From assembly GCA_018257865.1 (NCBI GenBank), contig JAEUBA010000076.1, forward strand, positions 93,174-157,173: a stretch of DNA of 64,000 nucleotides, read 5' to 3'. Position 1 is the stretch's first letter. Each line of letters begins with the position of its first letter. Both the position numbers and the translations under genes were made by a program. This DNA is from Stereocaulon alpinum. Lineage: Eukaryota > Ascomycota > Lecanoromycetes > Lecanorales > Stereocaulaceae. The notes beneath the pieces were generated by a model. The model did no database searches. It had not been told where the DNA came from and saw nothing but the letters and a program-made list of their open reading frames with translations. Shown one piece after another: positions 11,455 to 21,227 of this stretch.

Positions 11455-12474
11455 ATGGCTCAGTTCCAAAAACTTGGGAAGATCGCCTTCGACACGTTGA
11501 TGGCCTCTTCGGAGGTCGATCAAAAGTTCCTTGGCCGCTTCGCCAAAGAAACAAACAATTCCTATGCCTTTCTAGCCTCAAAGCTCTATCAAATCCTTGG
11601 CCTCTCCGTTCTTCTGTCCAAAAAGCTTGTTCGCGCTCGTCGCCTACGCCGGCTGGACACAACACGCGATACCAAATCTTTGCAGCTCTACCATCATATA
11701 ATATGGCTTGCGCGCGAAGGGCTGTGGATACTAGAAGAATATGTCCTGCCAATGGTACGGAACAGCACCATCTACGAGCTCAAAGTCCTCTCCTATAAGC
11801 TCCGCGCGAGCTTCTACCACATCTTCGTCCTGTTTCACAATCAGCCCTCAATCAATCAAACCGCCATCCCAAGCTTCTCCCCACTCCTCACTGCTGACAT
11901 CAAAGGCAAAGGGAAAGCCCGCGACTCACTTCGCTCATCGCCTCCTCTCAATCCTCTAGAAGGCGGCCCTGTCCGTACTGCTGCTGCATTACCACCCGGC
12001 CTCACACCAATTTCGATTCCCAAACCTTCTGCCTCCTTCCTCCTTCCCGCCGAAAATTATATTCCAAAAGCCTCCCAATACTTCGAATACGCATCCACCC
12101 TCGCAGAAGCCTATCTGTCTGGCTCGCATCCCATCCGCCTCTCCGTCAAAACAGAGTACGCGGCCTATCTTTATGATTGCCTACACGATGGTGAAGGGTC
12201 GCGCAAGCTAGCGCAATCAGCTATAAGAGATGTCTACAATGCGAAAGAGGGCATGGATGATGATATGTTCGAAGACGCGGCCGAGCTAGTCGGCATACTA
12301 GGCAAGATGATGAAGCGAGGGCTTGGTGGAGCTGGGAGTCAAGGCAGTGGAAGTGGTAGTACACCAAGGGTCGGGGAAAGCAGCACACCCGGGACTACAC
12401 CGAGAAGTACGCCAAGAGCAGGGAAGATCGATGTATTCAATAAAGGGCTGCCGGAGCTACCGAGGGAGAGGTGA
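11455..12474 (+). CDS. Divergent 14-3-3-like protein, 339 aa, single exon
   Basis: ATG at 11455, stop at 12474, no intron needed. The N-terminal half is all-helical (VDQKFLGRFAKETNNSYAFL, LGLSVLLSKKLVRARRLRRL, ELKVLSYKLRASFYHIFVLF). After a disordered loop comes a second helical part (YFEYASTLAEAYL, IRLSVKTEYAAYLYDCLHDG, SRKLAQSAIRDVYNA, DAAELVGILGKMMKRG). The last block resembles helices 7-9 of 14-3-3 proteins, which bind phosphoserine peptides. The central and C-terminal insertions (Ser/Gly/Thr/Pro-rich) and the weak groove residues make it a divergent member, not a canonical isoform; phosphopeptide binding should not be assumed. The Ser/Thr-Pro tail (TPGTTPRSTPR) could itself be phosphorylated. 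Confidence 0.75.
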   Translation: MAQFQKLGKIAFDTLMASSEVDQKFLGRFAKETNNSYAFLASKLYQILGLSVLLSKKLVRARRLRRLDTTRDTKSLQLYHHIIWLAREGLWILEEYVLPMVRNSTIYELKVLSYKLRASFYHIFVLFHNQPSINQTAIPSFSPLLTADIKGKGKARDSLRSSPPLNPLEGGPVRTAAALPPGLTPISIPKPSASFLLPAENYIPKASQYFEYASTLAEAYLSGSHPIRLSVKTEYAAYLYDCLHDGEGSRKLAQSAIRDVYNAKEGMDDDMFEDAAELVGILGKMMKRGLGGAGSQGSGSGSTPRVGESSTPGTTPRSTPRAGKIDVFNKGLPELPRER

Positions 12475-13255
12475 CATGTGGTAATATTATATACCGTTGG
12501 GAAGGCTATGCATAGAAAGGATTGTTTCTGGCATCCATCACAGGCGTTGGCGCATCAAAATGGAGTGGAGGGGCATTCGTTTTCGGAGCTGGCTGGCGTG
12601 CCTTCTATTGTTCTTCTACCACTGTCTTTTATATGGACGGTCTACTTGATACCCTTCTCGAAGATGTTATTAGAATTTCAATCCTTTCGACAACCAGACT
12701 GCCCGGTCATTGTAGACTCTACTTCTAGCAGCAAACAACAGCAGAGATCTCGGGTGCATTACCATATTTGCTTTTTCCCTGGTAAGCTAGCCGAGATCGT
12801 TTAGGTCCTTGGCATAGAAGGGTCTAGTGTTAGTTGACTATCTCATTCAAGGCCAGCCATTCGCAGGGCTCGAGTCTGGGGGCCCCTAAAGACAGCCCTG
12901 GACCTTGCCCTATAAGCGCTTATACAGCCATCTTTAGGGCCCTCGCAAGTATTTACGGGCTTCAGCCCTACAAACGGCCGCTGCCAACCAACAAACTAGG
13001 CGGGAGACACTTCTACTCTTGGCTATTCTCCGAATTGTCTGCAAAAGCCTGGGTCCGTCACTAGATATCTGTCAAAGACACTCTCTGTCGATTTCCTTCA
13101 ACCATAGAACTAAGTATCATGACAAGGTCTTGTACACTAGAAAAACAGTTCTTGTCAAATTTGACGCCTAAGGATGCCCTAGTCAGATACTGTACCCGCC
13201 ATCCCCTAATCGCTTCGTTATTACTACTAGCAGCAATCCGAGGTTGCTGATGAGT
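12475..13255. other. Intergenic, no gene
   Basis: No supportable coding frame. The notable content is a palindrome-rich stretch at 12880-12942, listed separately. Confidence 0.5.
12880..12942. repeat. Inverted repeat enclosing a perfect palindrome
   Basis: GGGCCCCTAAAGA at 12880-12892 is matched in reverse complement by TCTTTAGGGCCC at 12931-12942 (one extra C in the left arm). Between them TATAAGCGCTTATA at 12911-12924 is a perfect 14-bp palindrome. The arrangement could fold into a hairpin and might be the core of a small fold-back element, but no target-site duplication is evident. Confidence 0.65.
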
Positions 13256-13735
13256 TTAGGTGTAGCATAGTTCTGAGGTATGGGAGCCTGAACCGCTGTC
13301 GTTAGGACTGTCTTCTGGCGGAGTGCTGTCATCCGGTGTGGTACTTTCTATCCCAAAGACCATCCTCAAATCCTCCCCCTGGGCCTCGTTAACACCTCTC
13401 CCTTTCCTCTCCCCATCCCCGCTCCTGTGCCTACATCCCTCGCTGTATAACCTCGGAAAAAGCGTTGGCTCAAACTCAAAACCAATTCCATCCAGCATCC
13501 GATTGGCCCTACAATGTACATCCCTAGCTTCAATTAAGGTAACGTATGCGAGCGCATCTTCATATACGCTTGTTGATGAAGAGTCGGCTTCTGCTTCTGC
13601 AATTCTTTGGCGGAGGAAGTGGGCTTCTGCTGTTAGGTCACGGAAAAGGGGACAGGGCGGGACTGTGATTGTGCTACACAGAAGATCTGCTAATCGCTCG
13701 GTTAGGTCTTGTAGTATTTCTATTGCTTTTCTCAT
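13256..13735 (-). CDS. Small unknown protein, about 159 aa
   Basis: The frame is open from before 13800; the first ATG in it is at 13735, so that start is used, with the stop at 13256. The first 80 residues are helical (MRKAIEILQDLTERLADLL, FRDLTAEAHFLRQRIAEAEA) and include AYVTLIEARDVHCRANRML. The tail is disordered, Ser/Pro/Asp/Glu-rich. A second open frame overlaps upstream (13740-13900, containing YPSIDKLQTALKSATAPLAG), so an extra 5' exon is possible. No domain is recognised, and it could also be a relic. Confidence 0.4.
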   Translation of the reverse strand: MRKAIEILQDLTERLADLLCSTITVPPCPLFRDLTAEAHFLRQRIAEAEADSSSTSVYEDALAYVTLIEARDVHCRANRMLDGIGFEFEPTLFPRLYSEGCRHRSGDGERKGRGVNEAQGEDLRMVFGIESTTPDDSTPPEDSPNDSGSGSHTSELCYT

Positions 13736-14024
13736 GTTGGCGGTTGGCGTTGAAATGGAGGGATGTCTTTGAACTTCGAAGAAGAGGGTGCTGGTCTGGT
13801 CCAGCCAGTGGTGCAGTAGCACTTTTCAAGGCTGTTTGTAGCTTGTCGATGCTCGGATATAAAGAGGCATCTGATGACCATGTTGTGGAACAAAGTCGCC
13901 ATCTTGTTTCGTTAGCCGCTGTCTGCTGAGTATCTCTTGACTCACCATTCGGTCACACTGTACAAAGGGTAGGACACCGCATATCGGAGAACGTTGCAAT
14001 GAGGAAAGAGGAAGCTGCTCTGAA

Positions 14025-15673
14025 TCAGAATGTAAAGGACAGCATGGCAGTCAGATGCGCCGCCATTCGCAGCTCAATCACTTCTGGTGTTCCATGTTCT
14101 TGGAACGTCAAGCGGCATACTCGTGGCCGTTTGCGCGCTTGCTTTGGTTCATTGCGGTCTGTATGAACATCAACTATAATCGTGAAACCTGAGCTAGCGC
14201 TGTAGGTGAAGAAGGGGCCGACGAACACTAAAACCGGATGTCAAAAAACCCCTTCTACATACTAGAACATTGCCCAGTGGTACCGGGTTCTCGAAAACGA
14301 GTCACCTTGTACCGATCAAAAGGTCGATCCACGGGAGCTCGTCCTGTGTTTGATGCTGGATCTCGGATTCTGAAGTCGTCGATAGAAATTCTGAAGTCTT
14401 CCAGTCTGTGCCAGCCCGCTGGCGCCTCTGATAGTCCGTATGGGCATGTTATCTTATATGAGTCACTTCGTGGAACGAAACCGATGACTTCGTCCATGTT
14501 CGGCTGGAAACGTCCAATCTGCAGCGGACTCTAAGCCGACAACGCTACGTTCTCAGGCAAAGGGACATGGAACAGCGCGTCGTCTACACCTCTCCACAGC
14601 CGTACTCGAGAACTGTCAGGAGATGATCGATAAGAGTTGAGGAGCATGACCCAGGCGCGTTGGTATGTCGGCTAAGGACTGGCGACGGCTTGCGGAGGCT
14701 TCCCGATGCGGTCAAAGCCCAAAATGCTTTGCCAACTCGTCTTTTGACATTCTCCAGCGTATGTCTGCAGCTCGTATCTCCTCTTCAGGGCCGATTCAGC
14801 TCGTGTACTCAAGGATGTCATGTCACCGGCTCTGAAGGTCCCACCTTTGCGCGGATCAGGGAGTCAAAGACCACCGCCTTTGTCAACTTGAATGGAGAAC
14901 TGAAGGTTGGTTTGATTGGGTATTCTACCTGCGTACCGCCAGCGAAAGCCCTGCCTCTGATAATGCTCGCGAAGGCAAGGGTCGGAATTGACGACCTGGT
15001 CTGACATGGATCTCTTGCAGCGTTTGGCATCGTTAGCTTGAAGCTGTGGTTGAACATGGCGATGTTCCCTTGTTCCTGATGTGGTCTGATCGATTGCGGC
15101 GTCGCGAAAGGGATTCGTGTGATGATTTGACGGATGCGAACTTGGTAGCCTTCAACCTCCCTGGTACTCCTGCGAGATCGCTAAAGGTGTATCCCCCTCT
15201 CGAATCCTGAACTCCTTTGTCATTTTTCAAGAGTAGCTGGATCCGGAATTGTAACGTATCACGCCAACTGCTGCTGCGCGTTGAGGCCGCCTTCCAAGAT
15301 TTTCTGATAGTCGTTTGTTGAAGATTCTGAACAGATTATTTGCAGAAGGTCGAACTCAATCCCAGACAGCGTCTCTCGGACTTGCTGGTTTTTTGACTTT
15401 TTAGCTCGAGCTGAAGTAGCTGGTGCAAGAAGCCAGCTGAATCCATGTGTGTAGAGGTATTCCGATACGCATATGAGGCCAGGCATAGCATTAAAGCTGA
15501 ACACCTTGTAGCGTGAGTTCATCAGGTGAATCTACCAAAATTGCGTTGTGGCATGGCCATAACCTCGGACTTGCTAGCGCCATGTTCTGATTTACAACGA
15601 TACAGCCAGTCGAACACATATTTTGTTTCTTCCGACCGTCTGAAATCTTACGGAAGTTTAATTGGTCAAGCAC
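14025..15673 (-). pseudogene. Decayed unknown gene with in-frame stops and frame changes
   Basis: Minus-strand frames read as one protein when followed in order: LLLKNDKGVQDSRGGYTFSD (about 15200), MFNHSFKLTMPN then SIPTLAFASIIRGRAFAGG (about 15050-14900), YELQTYAGECQKTSWQSILG (about 14740), RVRLWRGVDDALFHVPLPEN (about 14580), DEVIGFVPRSDSYKITCPYG (14494 on) and, across a clean 56-nt intron (14283-14228), VFVGPFFTYSASSGFTIIVD. The frame from about 14790 to 14284 is continuous but contains TAG at 14674-14672 and 14533-14531. At least two frame changes occur upstream. The second stop could be a CAG-to-TAG change. Family unknown; active splice signals suggest recent inactivation. Confidence 0.55.
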
Positions 15674-16747
15674 AATATTCTACCAGGCTCATACTCTAGC
15701 AAACTGAGCCATTAGGTGTGCATAAGAGCCTCCTACAGCGAGATCTGTCGTTGCACTGAAAAATGCGCTGACCCGAAGCACTGCAACAGAGCCAGCGCCT
15801 TTGAGTCTACTGCTCCAATATGGTATGAACGAACTCAGCAGGACCAGCTGTCAGTACCGCTTTGGAGGGACTCTAATGTGATAGCTTCGTTGACATGATA
15901 AACAGCCCTTCACAATGTCGACAGTGCATCACAAGGCGAGCAACACCCCCACAATTCGGTTGAGTACTTTCTATTCATAGATCACAGCCTAGCACCAGTC
16001 TATCGTCAAAGTGAGACCTCATTTCCTAGCTTGAAGCTCTTCTGGAGCCTTAAGGTTTGCGTGAAACAGAACAATCACATGCCCCGCGCCGTTACCCTCG
16101 TGATATGACTCTTGCATCAATCAATATCCTTGTAGAATCCATCGATAGGGTTCTAATCAATCACTGTCTTGACCTTCCCCGCACTGAAAGCGACTAATCC
16201 CGGGCCTTCTGGCAGCTAGCAGCACGATTAGCGGGTTCAGGCGGCGTGGCGCTCTTGATGCGAATGAGTCGGAAGTGGAGGCATACAGCGATCCTCTCGC
16301 CATCAAGGACTCTTCGAGGGCTTGTTTTTCCAATTGTAAAGCTGAAAGAGTACCAGAGAAAGCATCAAAGCGACAGGTTGGCGTTTGCAATGGCTTCAAG
16401 GCCCAGAACTATCTGTTTTTCAGCTACAAGACGCTGGCCATAGCTCTGAGTACTGATATCAGAGCTTCAACCCCTCTTCCTGCAGCCTGAAACTTTGGAA
16501 GCTGTGGAGCCCCTTTTACGAAAGTTAATATCCGGCAGCCCAATGAGATCCTGAAGAAAGATATCACGCTCATTGTCGGAATTCTCAGCAGACGCTAGAG
16601 TCCTCTAGCGTGCTTTTCGCCCACTTTTTTCTCGTATATCTTGACCTCAGAATCACAACAACACCTTCCAACCTCATCCTTCAACATCAGACAAATTTGT
16701 CTGGCCATCTCACCTTTTTTGATCCAGATCTTCTATTATCTAAAGCA
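15674..16747. other. No supportable gene
   Basis: Short open frames only, without domains or splice-consistent joins. Confidence 0.45.
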
Positions 16748-16810
16748 ATGCCGGATATACACAAGGCTACGTCCTTACCACTGTTGCAACCAGCGTGGCC
16801 GGCACTCAAG

Positions 16811-17197
16811 GTAAGATGCATGTCCGACCGGGGTTGCGAGACCAACACTGACAAGAATGACCCAGCACTACAATAGCAAAGACAAAGCCTTCCAAGGTAC
16901 AGCAGGCAACACACAGGTAGCAGAGACCTCGATGCCTCTCTTACCGGCGGCCTCACTGCCGGTGTCCAAAGCTCGCGGTAAGCAGTGAACCCACAGCTCA
17001 GAGGTCAACACTGACAAGGAACAGTCTATTAAGGCAGTCCATAAACAAGGTCATTGTCTTCATAGGCATGGCAGGTGAGCCACTGACAACAGGTCACTCC
17101 AGAGCTCTCGTCTGTCGAAGTGCTCACTGGCTGCATCCAGTACTTAAGGTAAGCAGCAGCTTCAAAGCTCAGAGATCAACACTGAAAAAACATCAGA
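16811..17197 (+). repeat. Three diverged tandem units of about 170 bp with intron-like blocks
   Basis: GTAAG-starting blocks at 16811, 16979 and 17151 (spacing 168 and 172 bp) resemble each other. The second and third share GTAAGCAG and then AGCTCAGAG(G/A)TCAACACTGA; the first shares CCAACACTGACAAG. Each looks like a short intron, with a donor, a CACTGAC-type branch point and an AG end. The intervening segments would be exons: an ATG at 16748 opens 21 codons ending exactly at the first donor, and an ATG at 17068 opens a frame ending exactly at the third. No single reading frame through all blocks could be fixed, so this is either a gene with duplicated exon-intron units or its decayed remains. 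Confidence 0.4.
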
Positions 17198-17415
17198 TAC
17201 ATGGCCACGAAAGACTTGTCGATGGTAGCAAGCAAGCGAACATGTCAAGGAGACTACGACTCTCTTGCTGGCAGCAACCACGTCGACAATCACCACCACC
17301 TTCCAGCAACACGCAAGCAAAACGTGACCGTGACCAGAAACTTCAACGTCCACAGGCAAGCCAAGTTTTTCATCGAACCATCGCTAACATGCAGGCCACA
17401 GGTAGTCATCAGTAG

Positions 17416-17959
17416 GGCTTCCCAATCCAAACACCTACCTCTGCCACACATTGTCACTGCCACAGCCTTATCATCCCCACTACTCACGTCTACCTCCACA
17501 GCGGAGGCTACCGTCATCATTCAGCCAAGCCTTACTCATTGGCCAGCAACGGATCCACCTGTACGTGGTGCTGGCTACGAACCCCATGCACCTTCGGGTG
17601 TCATGGAAGCCGACGGATCCAAGGGGTGGTTGGTGGGGTCTGCCGGTAAGCATCGCTGTTTCTCTTCTCTCAAGTTGCGATATCGGAGCGAAGTCGTCAT
17701 GTTTGGTGTTGTGTTACTCTCAATTCCCTCACCACCGGCCCCCCCTTATAACACCCTCTGAAAAATCTTTCTTCCTCGCCCCCTCAACTTTCCTTTCCAT
17801 TCAACAGTTAGCCCAGAATCATTTCATACACATCCCTTTCTCTTACTCACGTCCGTCCTTCATTTACACATCAATTATCTTCACCTGCACCCATTCTGCA
17901 CTTACAAGGCTAACATCCCTTCCCAATTCAAGCTGTGTGAGTTCATTCTCCAATAAATA
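17416..17959. promoter_or_regulatory. Upstream region of the small four-exon gene
   Basis: No separate gene is supported. Pyrimidine-rich stretches (17730-17860) and CCCTTATAACACC near 17750 resemble a fungal promoter for the gene starting at 17960. Confidence 0.35.
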
Positions 17960-18558
17960 ATGAACACATACCCGCATGCAGTGGCAGACCCCACCAACCG
18001 GGGGTACCTCAACCTCCGAAACAATAGGTACTTCGCAGTTGTCCACGGGCGAGAAGCCCGTGTGTTGACAGACCCGGCGGAAATTGCCGCCAAGATTGCC
18101 AACGATGTAACTCATTCCACCTTCGACTGAACGCTTTTTCAAGGAGCTAACTATGCTATCAGAGGCAGGCGCACCAACAGGCCCCACCCACAAACCTCAA
18201 CGCCGCTGAACAGGCGGATTGGACGCTGTTCTACAATTGTATGTCCACATACCTGGTACAACCTACCTCGTCATCATCGCTAATCATCATGCCGTGCGAT
18301 AGACCTCGTCGACGTCCAATCATACGACTACACCCGGTGGCAAAACCCACAGACGTGGTCGGACAAGTATGTGGTTCACCTTGACCGATTCTTTTCATGA
18401 CAATGCTAACTCAAAACAGACTCACCAGAGCGCGGGGCACTCTCAAGATCCTGAGATTGCGGGCCGCAGGGACCATAACGCGAGCATTGGTCTCTTACGA
18501 CAATAGTGGGAAGGCGCACTGGACTGGGCCCAAGCCGCAGGGTTGGGAGCAGATGTAG
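17960..18558 (+). CDS. Small 141-aa protein, four exons, possible viroplasmin-like N-terminus
   Basis: Exons 17960-18106, 18163-18238, 18303-18366 and 18420-18558; all three introns have GTAACT/GTATGT donors and AG acceptors, two with a clear GCTAAC branch point, and all phases fit. The protein has RYFAVVHGREARVLTDPAEI near residues 28-47, reminiscent of the short viroplasmin / RNase H1 N-terminal fold (aromatic-AV...GR...V), then TLFYNYLVDVQSYDYTRWQN and a basic LTRARGTLKILRLRAAG segment. There is no signal peptide or membrane segment and no RNase H catalytic domain. The viroplasmin suggestion is weak; otherwise it is an unknown protein. It converges on the SET-domain gene with 330 bp between. 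Confidence 0.75.
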
Positions 18559-18888
18559 GGGGGTGTGCGAGGAGGGGATCATAATTCGCGGTTCAGGGAT
18601 TGTATCATCATTCGGAGTTCAGGATTGTATTATCGTTTGGGGTTCAGGCGCAGGCGTTATCTCACTACGCGGGTGGTACAAGCGGAGCTCATGTCATCAT
18701 CATTGAATCACTAGTGGAGAAATCAAACACATTAATATCATCATGAGCGGAGACTAGCCTGCCAAGAAATCAACATGAGCGAGCAATGACCCTCTCTCAT
18801 ATTCTCACATACGTTAATTAGCCCCAGTTACATTGCCATGACCAAAACTCCAATTAAAAATAGTAAATTTTACATAAACACCCTAATG

Positions 18889-21227
18889 CTACACTTCAAA
18901 TCTCCCCACCGCCATCACCTCATCAGCACGCACCCTCTCCACCAACATCCTCAAATTCTCCTCATCCTGCGCATAGCTCACATAATCAGTCCCCGTACAA
19001 ACCCTCGTCAACTCCACCGCTTTCTCAGCCCAGATGCATGCTTGCTTGAAGTCGCCTAGCATGGCAGTTATGGTGTATGCGAGGCGGTAGCTAGGTCATA
19101 ATCAGCGAGGAAATATCTGTAAAGCTTTTCGGAGGCCATACTGTCTCGTCAACTCCATATGCACCACCCCTTCAGCCTGTAGCAGTCGGATGATCTCAAC
19201 AACAGCATCAAGCGTCCCCCCATCATCACCACCCAACACGCTCCCATCAGGGCATAAGTATCTCTCGACAACTCTCCGATTCACAACGCACAATCTCTGT
19301 CTCCGTCCCTCACTATCCCTTCCAAACTGCGTCCGCGTATCGCATGCTGCGCAATCGCATTGGAAGCCGTAGCGATCGAGTTGTTCTTGGCGTGCGGATT
19401 GGTAGGCGCAGATGTTGATGTAGGATGTTAGGATTTCTTCGCCGGGTGAGATGTCGCGGATTGCGTGGACGGTTAGTTCTCCGCACCGGCCTAGGGCGGC
19501 GTTCCAGTTGTGGTAGACGTTGGGGGTGCAGGAGTGGTTCATGCGGGAGGCTTCGTATACGATTGCGGAACCGGCGTCTGCGGAGAATGAGTTTGTTTCG
19601 AAGATTTGGAGGACTTGCTGGCGGACGGCCATTGGTAGGTCGAGCTTGGCGTGTATTGGGGTCTCGGACAGGATTTGTAACCACTCTAGACGTCCAGGGT
19701 CGCGGTCTGCATTCAGGGTGGCTGCTAGGGTGAGGTAGGAGGCTTGGTCGGCTGGGGAGAGCTGTTGGAATCTGAGGGGAACATGGTAGATCTCTTCGCC
19801 GTTGCTCTTCTCGAGGAGGAGAAGAGGCGGCTCGCGGAGAATACGGGTTCCACGTGGGATGAAGTGTGTGGAGAACATTCCGATGCCTTTGTTCGCAATG
19901 GCTTTGATCTCGTAGAGTTTTGTTGGGAGCACTGTGAGAGGTTATATTAGTATTGGAGCGTTAGGAGGCAGTGGGGAGACAAACGCAGGTCTGACTTTGG
20001 ATAGACAGCGACTCCTGCAGAAGCAACAGTAGCAGCAACAGCGACATTCCCATTATCCTTGACTTCAAACTCCTTTGGCGCCAGGCCAACAATTTCGGCG
20101 ACGCCATGAATTTCTTTCCCAGCAGTTGGTAACGGCACATGCTCACTGACTGCATAGTTGTCAGGCGTTACGATGGAGTCGCTTTCCTCAATCTCTTCAA
20201 CGGCAGCGGTAGGAGTATCTTCGGCCTCCGCCTTCGTAACCCACTGCGTCGCAGTAGTTGCGGTGTCTTGAGGGGCGCGGATGACGATGGTTTCAGTAGT
20301 CGTGACACAAGCACAATCCTGCTTCGAGATGTTGAGAACGGCTTGGGGGGCAGCAGCATCATCATTGGCAGCATTTTTTTTGTTGTGAATCCCAGTCTCA
20401 CTGCCAGTGTTAACCTTCTTCCTCCATTCTTGGTTGTCTTCGTTGACAACATGGTTGCTCTGCTCGACGGTAGCATGTCTGTCTTCTTCGTCGGCAGTAG
20501 CATGGCCAATCGTCTCCTTTGCACCAGCCTCCTGACCTGCAGCGATGGTATTATCTTCCCATACTCTTGAAGCGACTTCTTCCTTATCAATGTCAAACTT
20601 ATGCTGGTCCGGCGAGTTAGAGAAGTGGTCCTGCGTATGCTCCTGCTCCAACTCTTTCAGGATGCGTTTGTCTTCAAGTGTGACAGTAACCTTGTATGTG
20701 ACCTCCTGGGTTTCCTGGCCGGAAGCCTCAGCAGCGCCGTTCTCCCGACAATTGACAAGGCTGTCGTTTCTGGCATGGTTCAAAGCCTTGTCGCATCCGG
20801 CTTCCGCTTCCAATTCCAAAGCCTCCAATATTGCCAGCCTTGAAAGGACCTTGGATGATCTTTCAAATACAGCACTAACTTCATCTTTGGGACTGGTAAT
20901 CTCCATCGGCTTGAGCGCGAGCTCCGGCTGGTTGTTAGCTTTCTCGACGTACTTCTTCTCAATGTTCGGCTTCTGCTCCTTGGCTGGCGCATTCCAAGAG
21001 ATATCGACAGTTTCCGCGAAATTTTCGTTGTTCTCTGTGTCACTATCAACTTGTCGCTTTGTTCTGTTTGCTGACTTCTTCTTGCTCCTCTTCCCACCGC
21101 GATGATTCCTGCGTTTGCCACCTTGTCGCGCCGTTGGAGACCCTTGGCTCGACGGAGTAGGAGAGCCCTCGCATCCTGCAATGCTTACGCTAGGCGTTGC
21201 AGTGATGGTCAATGTCTCTATAGCCAT
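18889..21227 (-). CDS. SET-domain protein with long acidic N-terminal region, 744 aa
   Basis: Exons 21227-19985, 19931-19142 and 19090-18889. Intron 1 (53 nt) has an unusual GTTTGT donor but a CTAAC branch point and CACAG end; intron 2 (51 nt) has GTATGG. Residues 1-60 include a basic nuclear-localisation-like KRRNHRGGKRSKKK; residues 60-410 are Glu/Asp/Thr-rich and probably disordered. The SET domain starts near residue 421 (YEIKAIANKGIGMFSTHFIP), has NHSCTPN at about 546-552, GEEILTSY ending with the catalytic-type Tyr near 585, and a post-SET CDCAAC near 606-611. These are the cofactor-binding and active-site motifs of lysine methyltransferases of the SMYD/SET5-like type; no MYND finger is seen. 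The substrate cannot be inferred. Confidence 0.9.

Noticed and set aside
14818..15230. Two separate small minus-strand genes
   Set aside because: They read as consecutive pieces of one broken protein rather than independent genes.
19102..19932. SET domain annotated as a stand-alone 276-aa gene
   Set aside because: It has no ATG at its start and a phase-compatible splice joins it to the upstream 414-codon exon; another intron extends the C-terminus to 18889.
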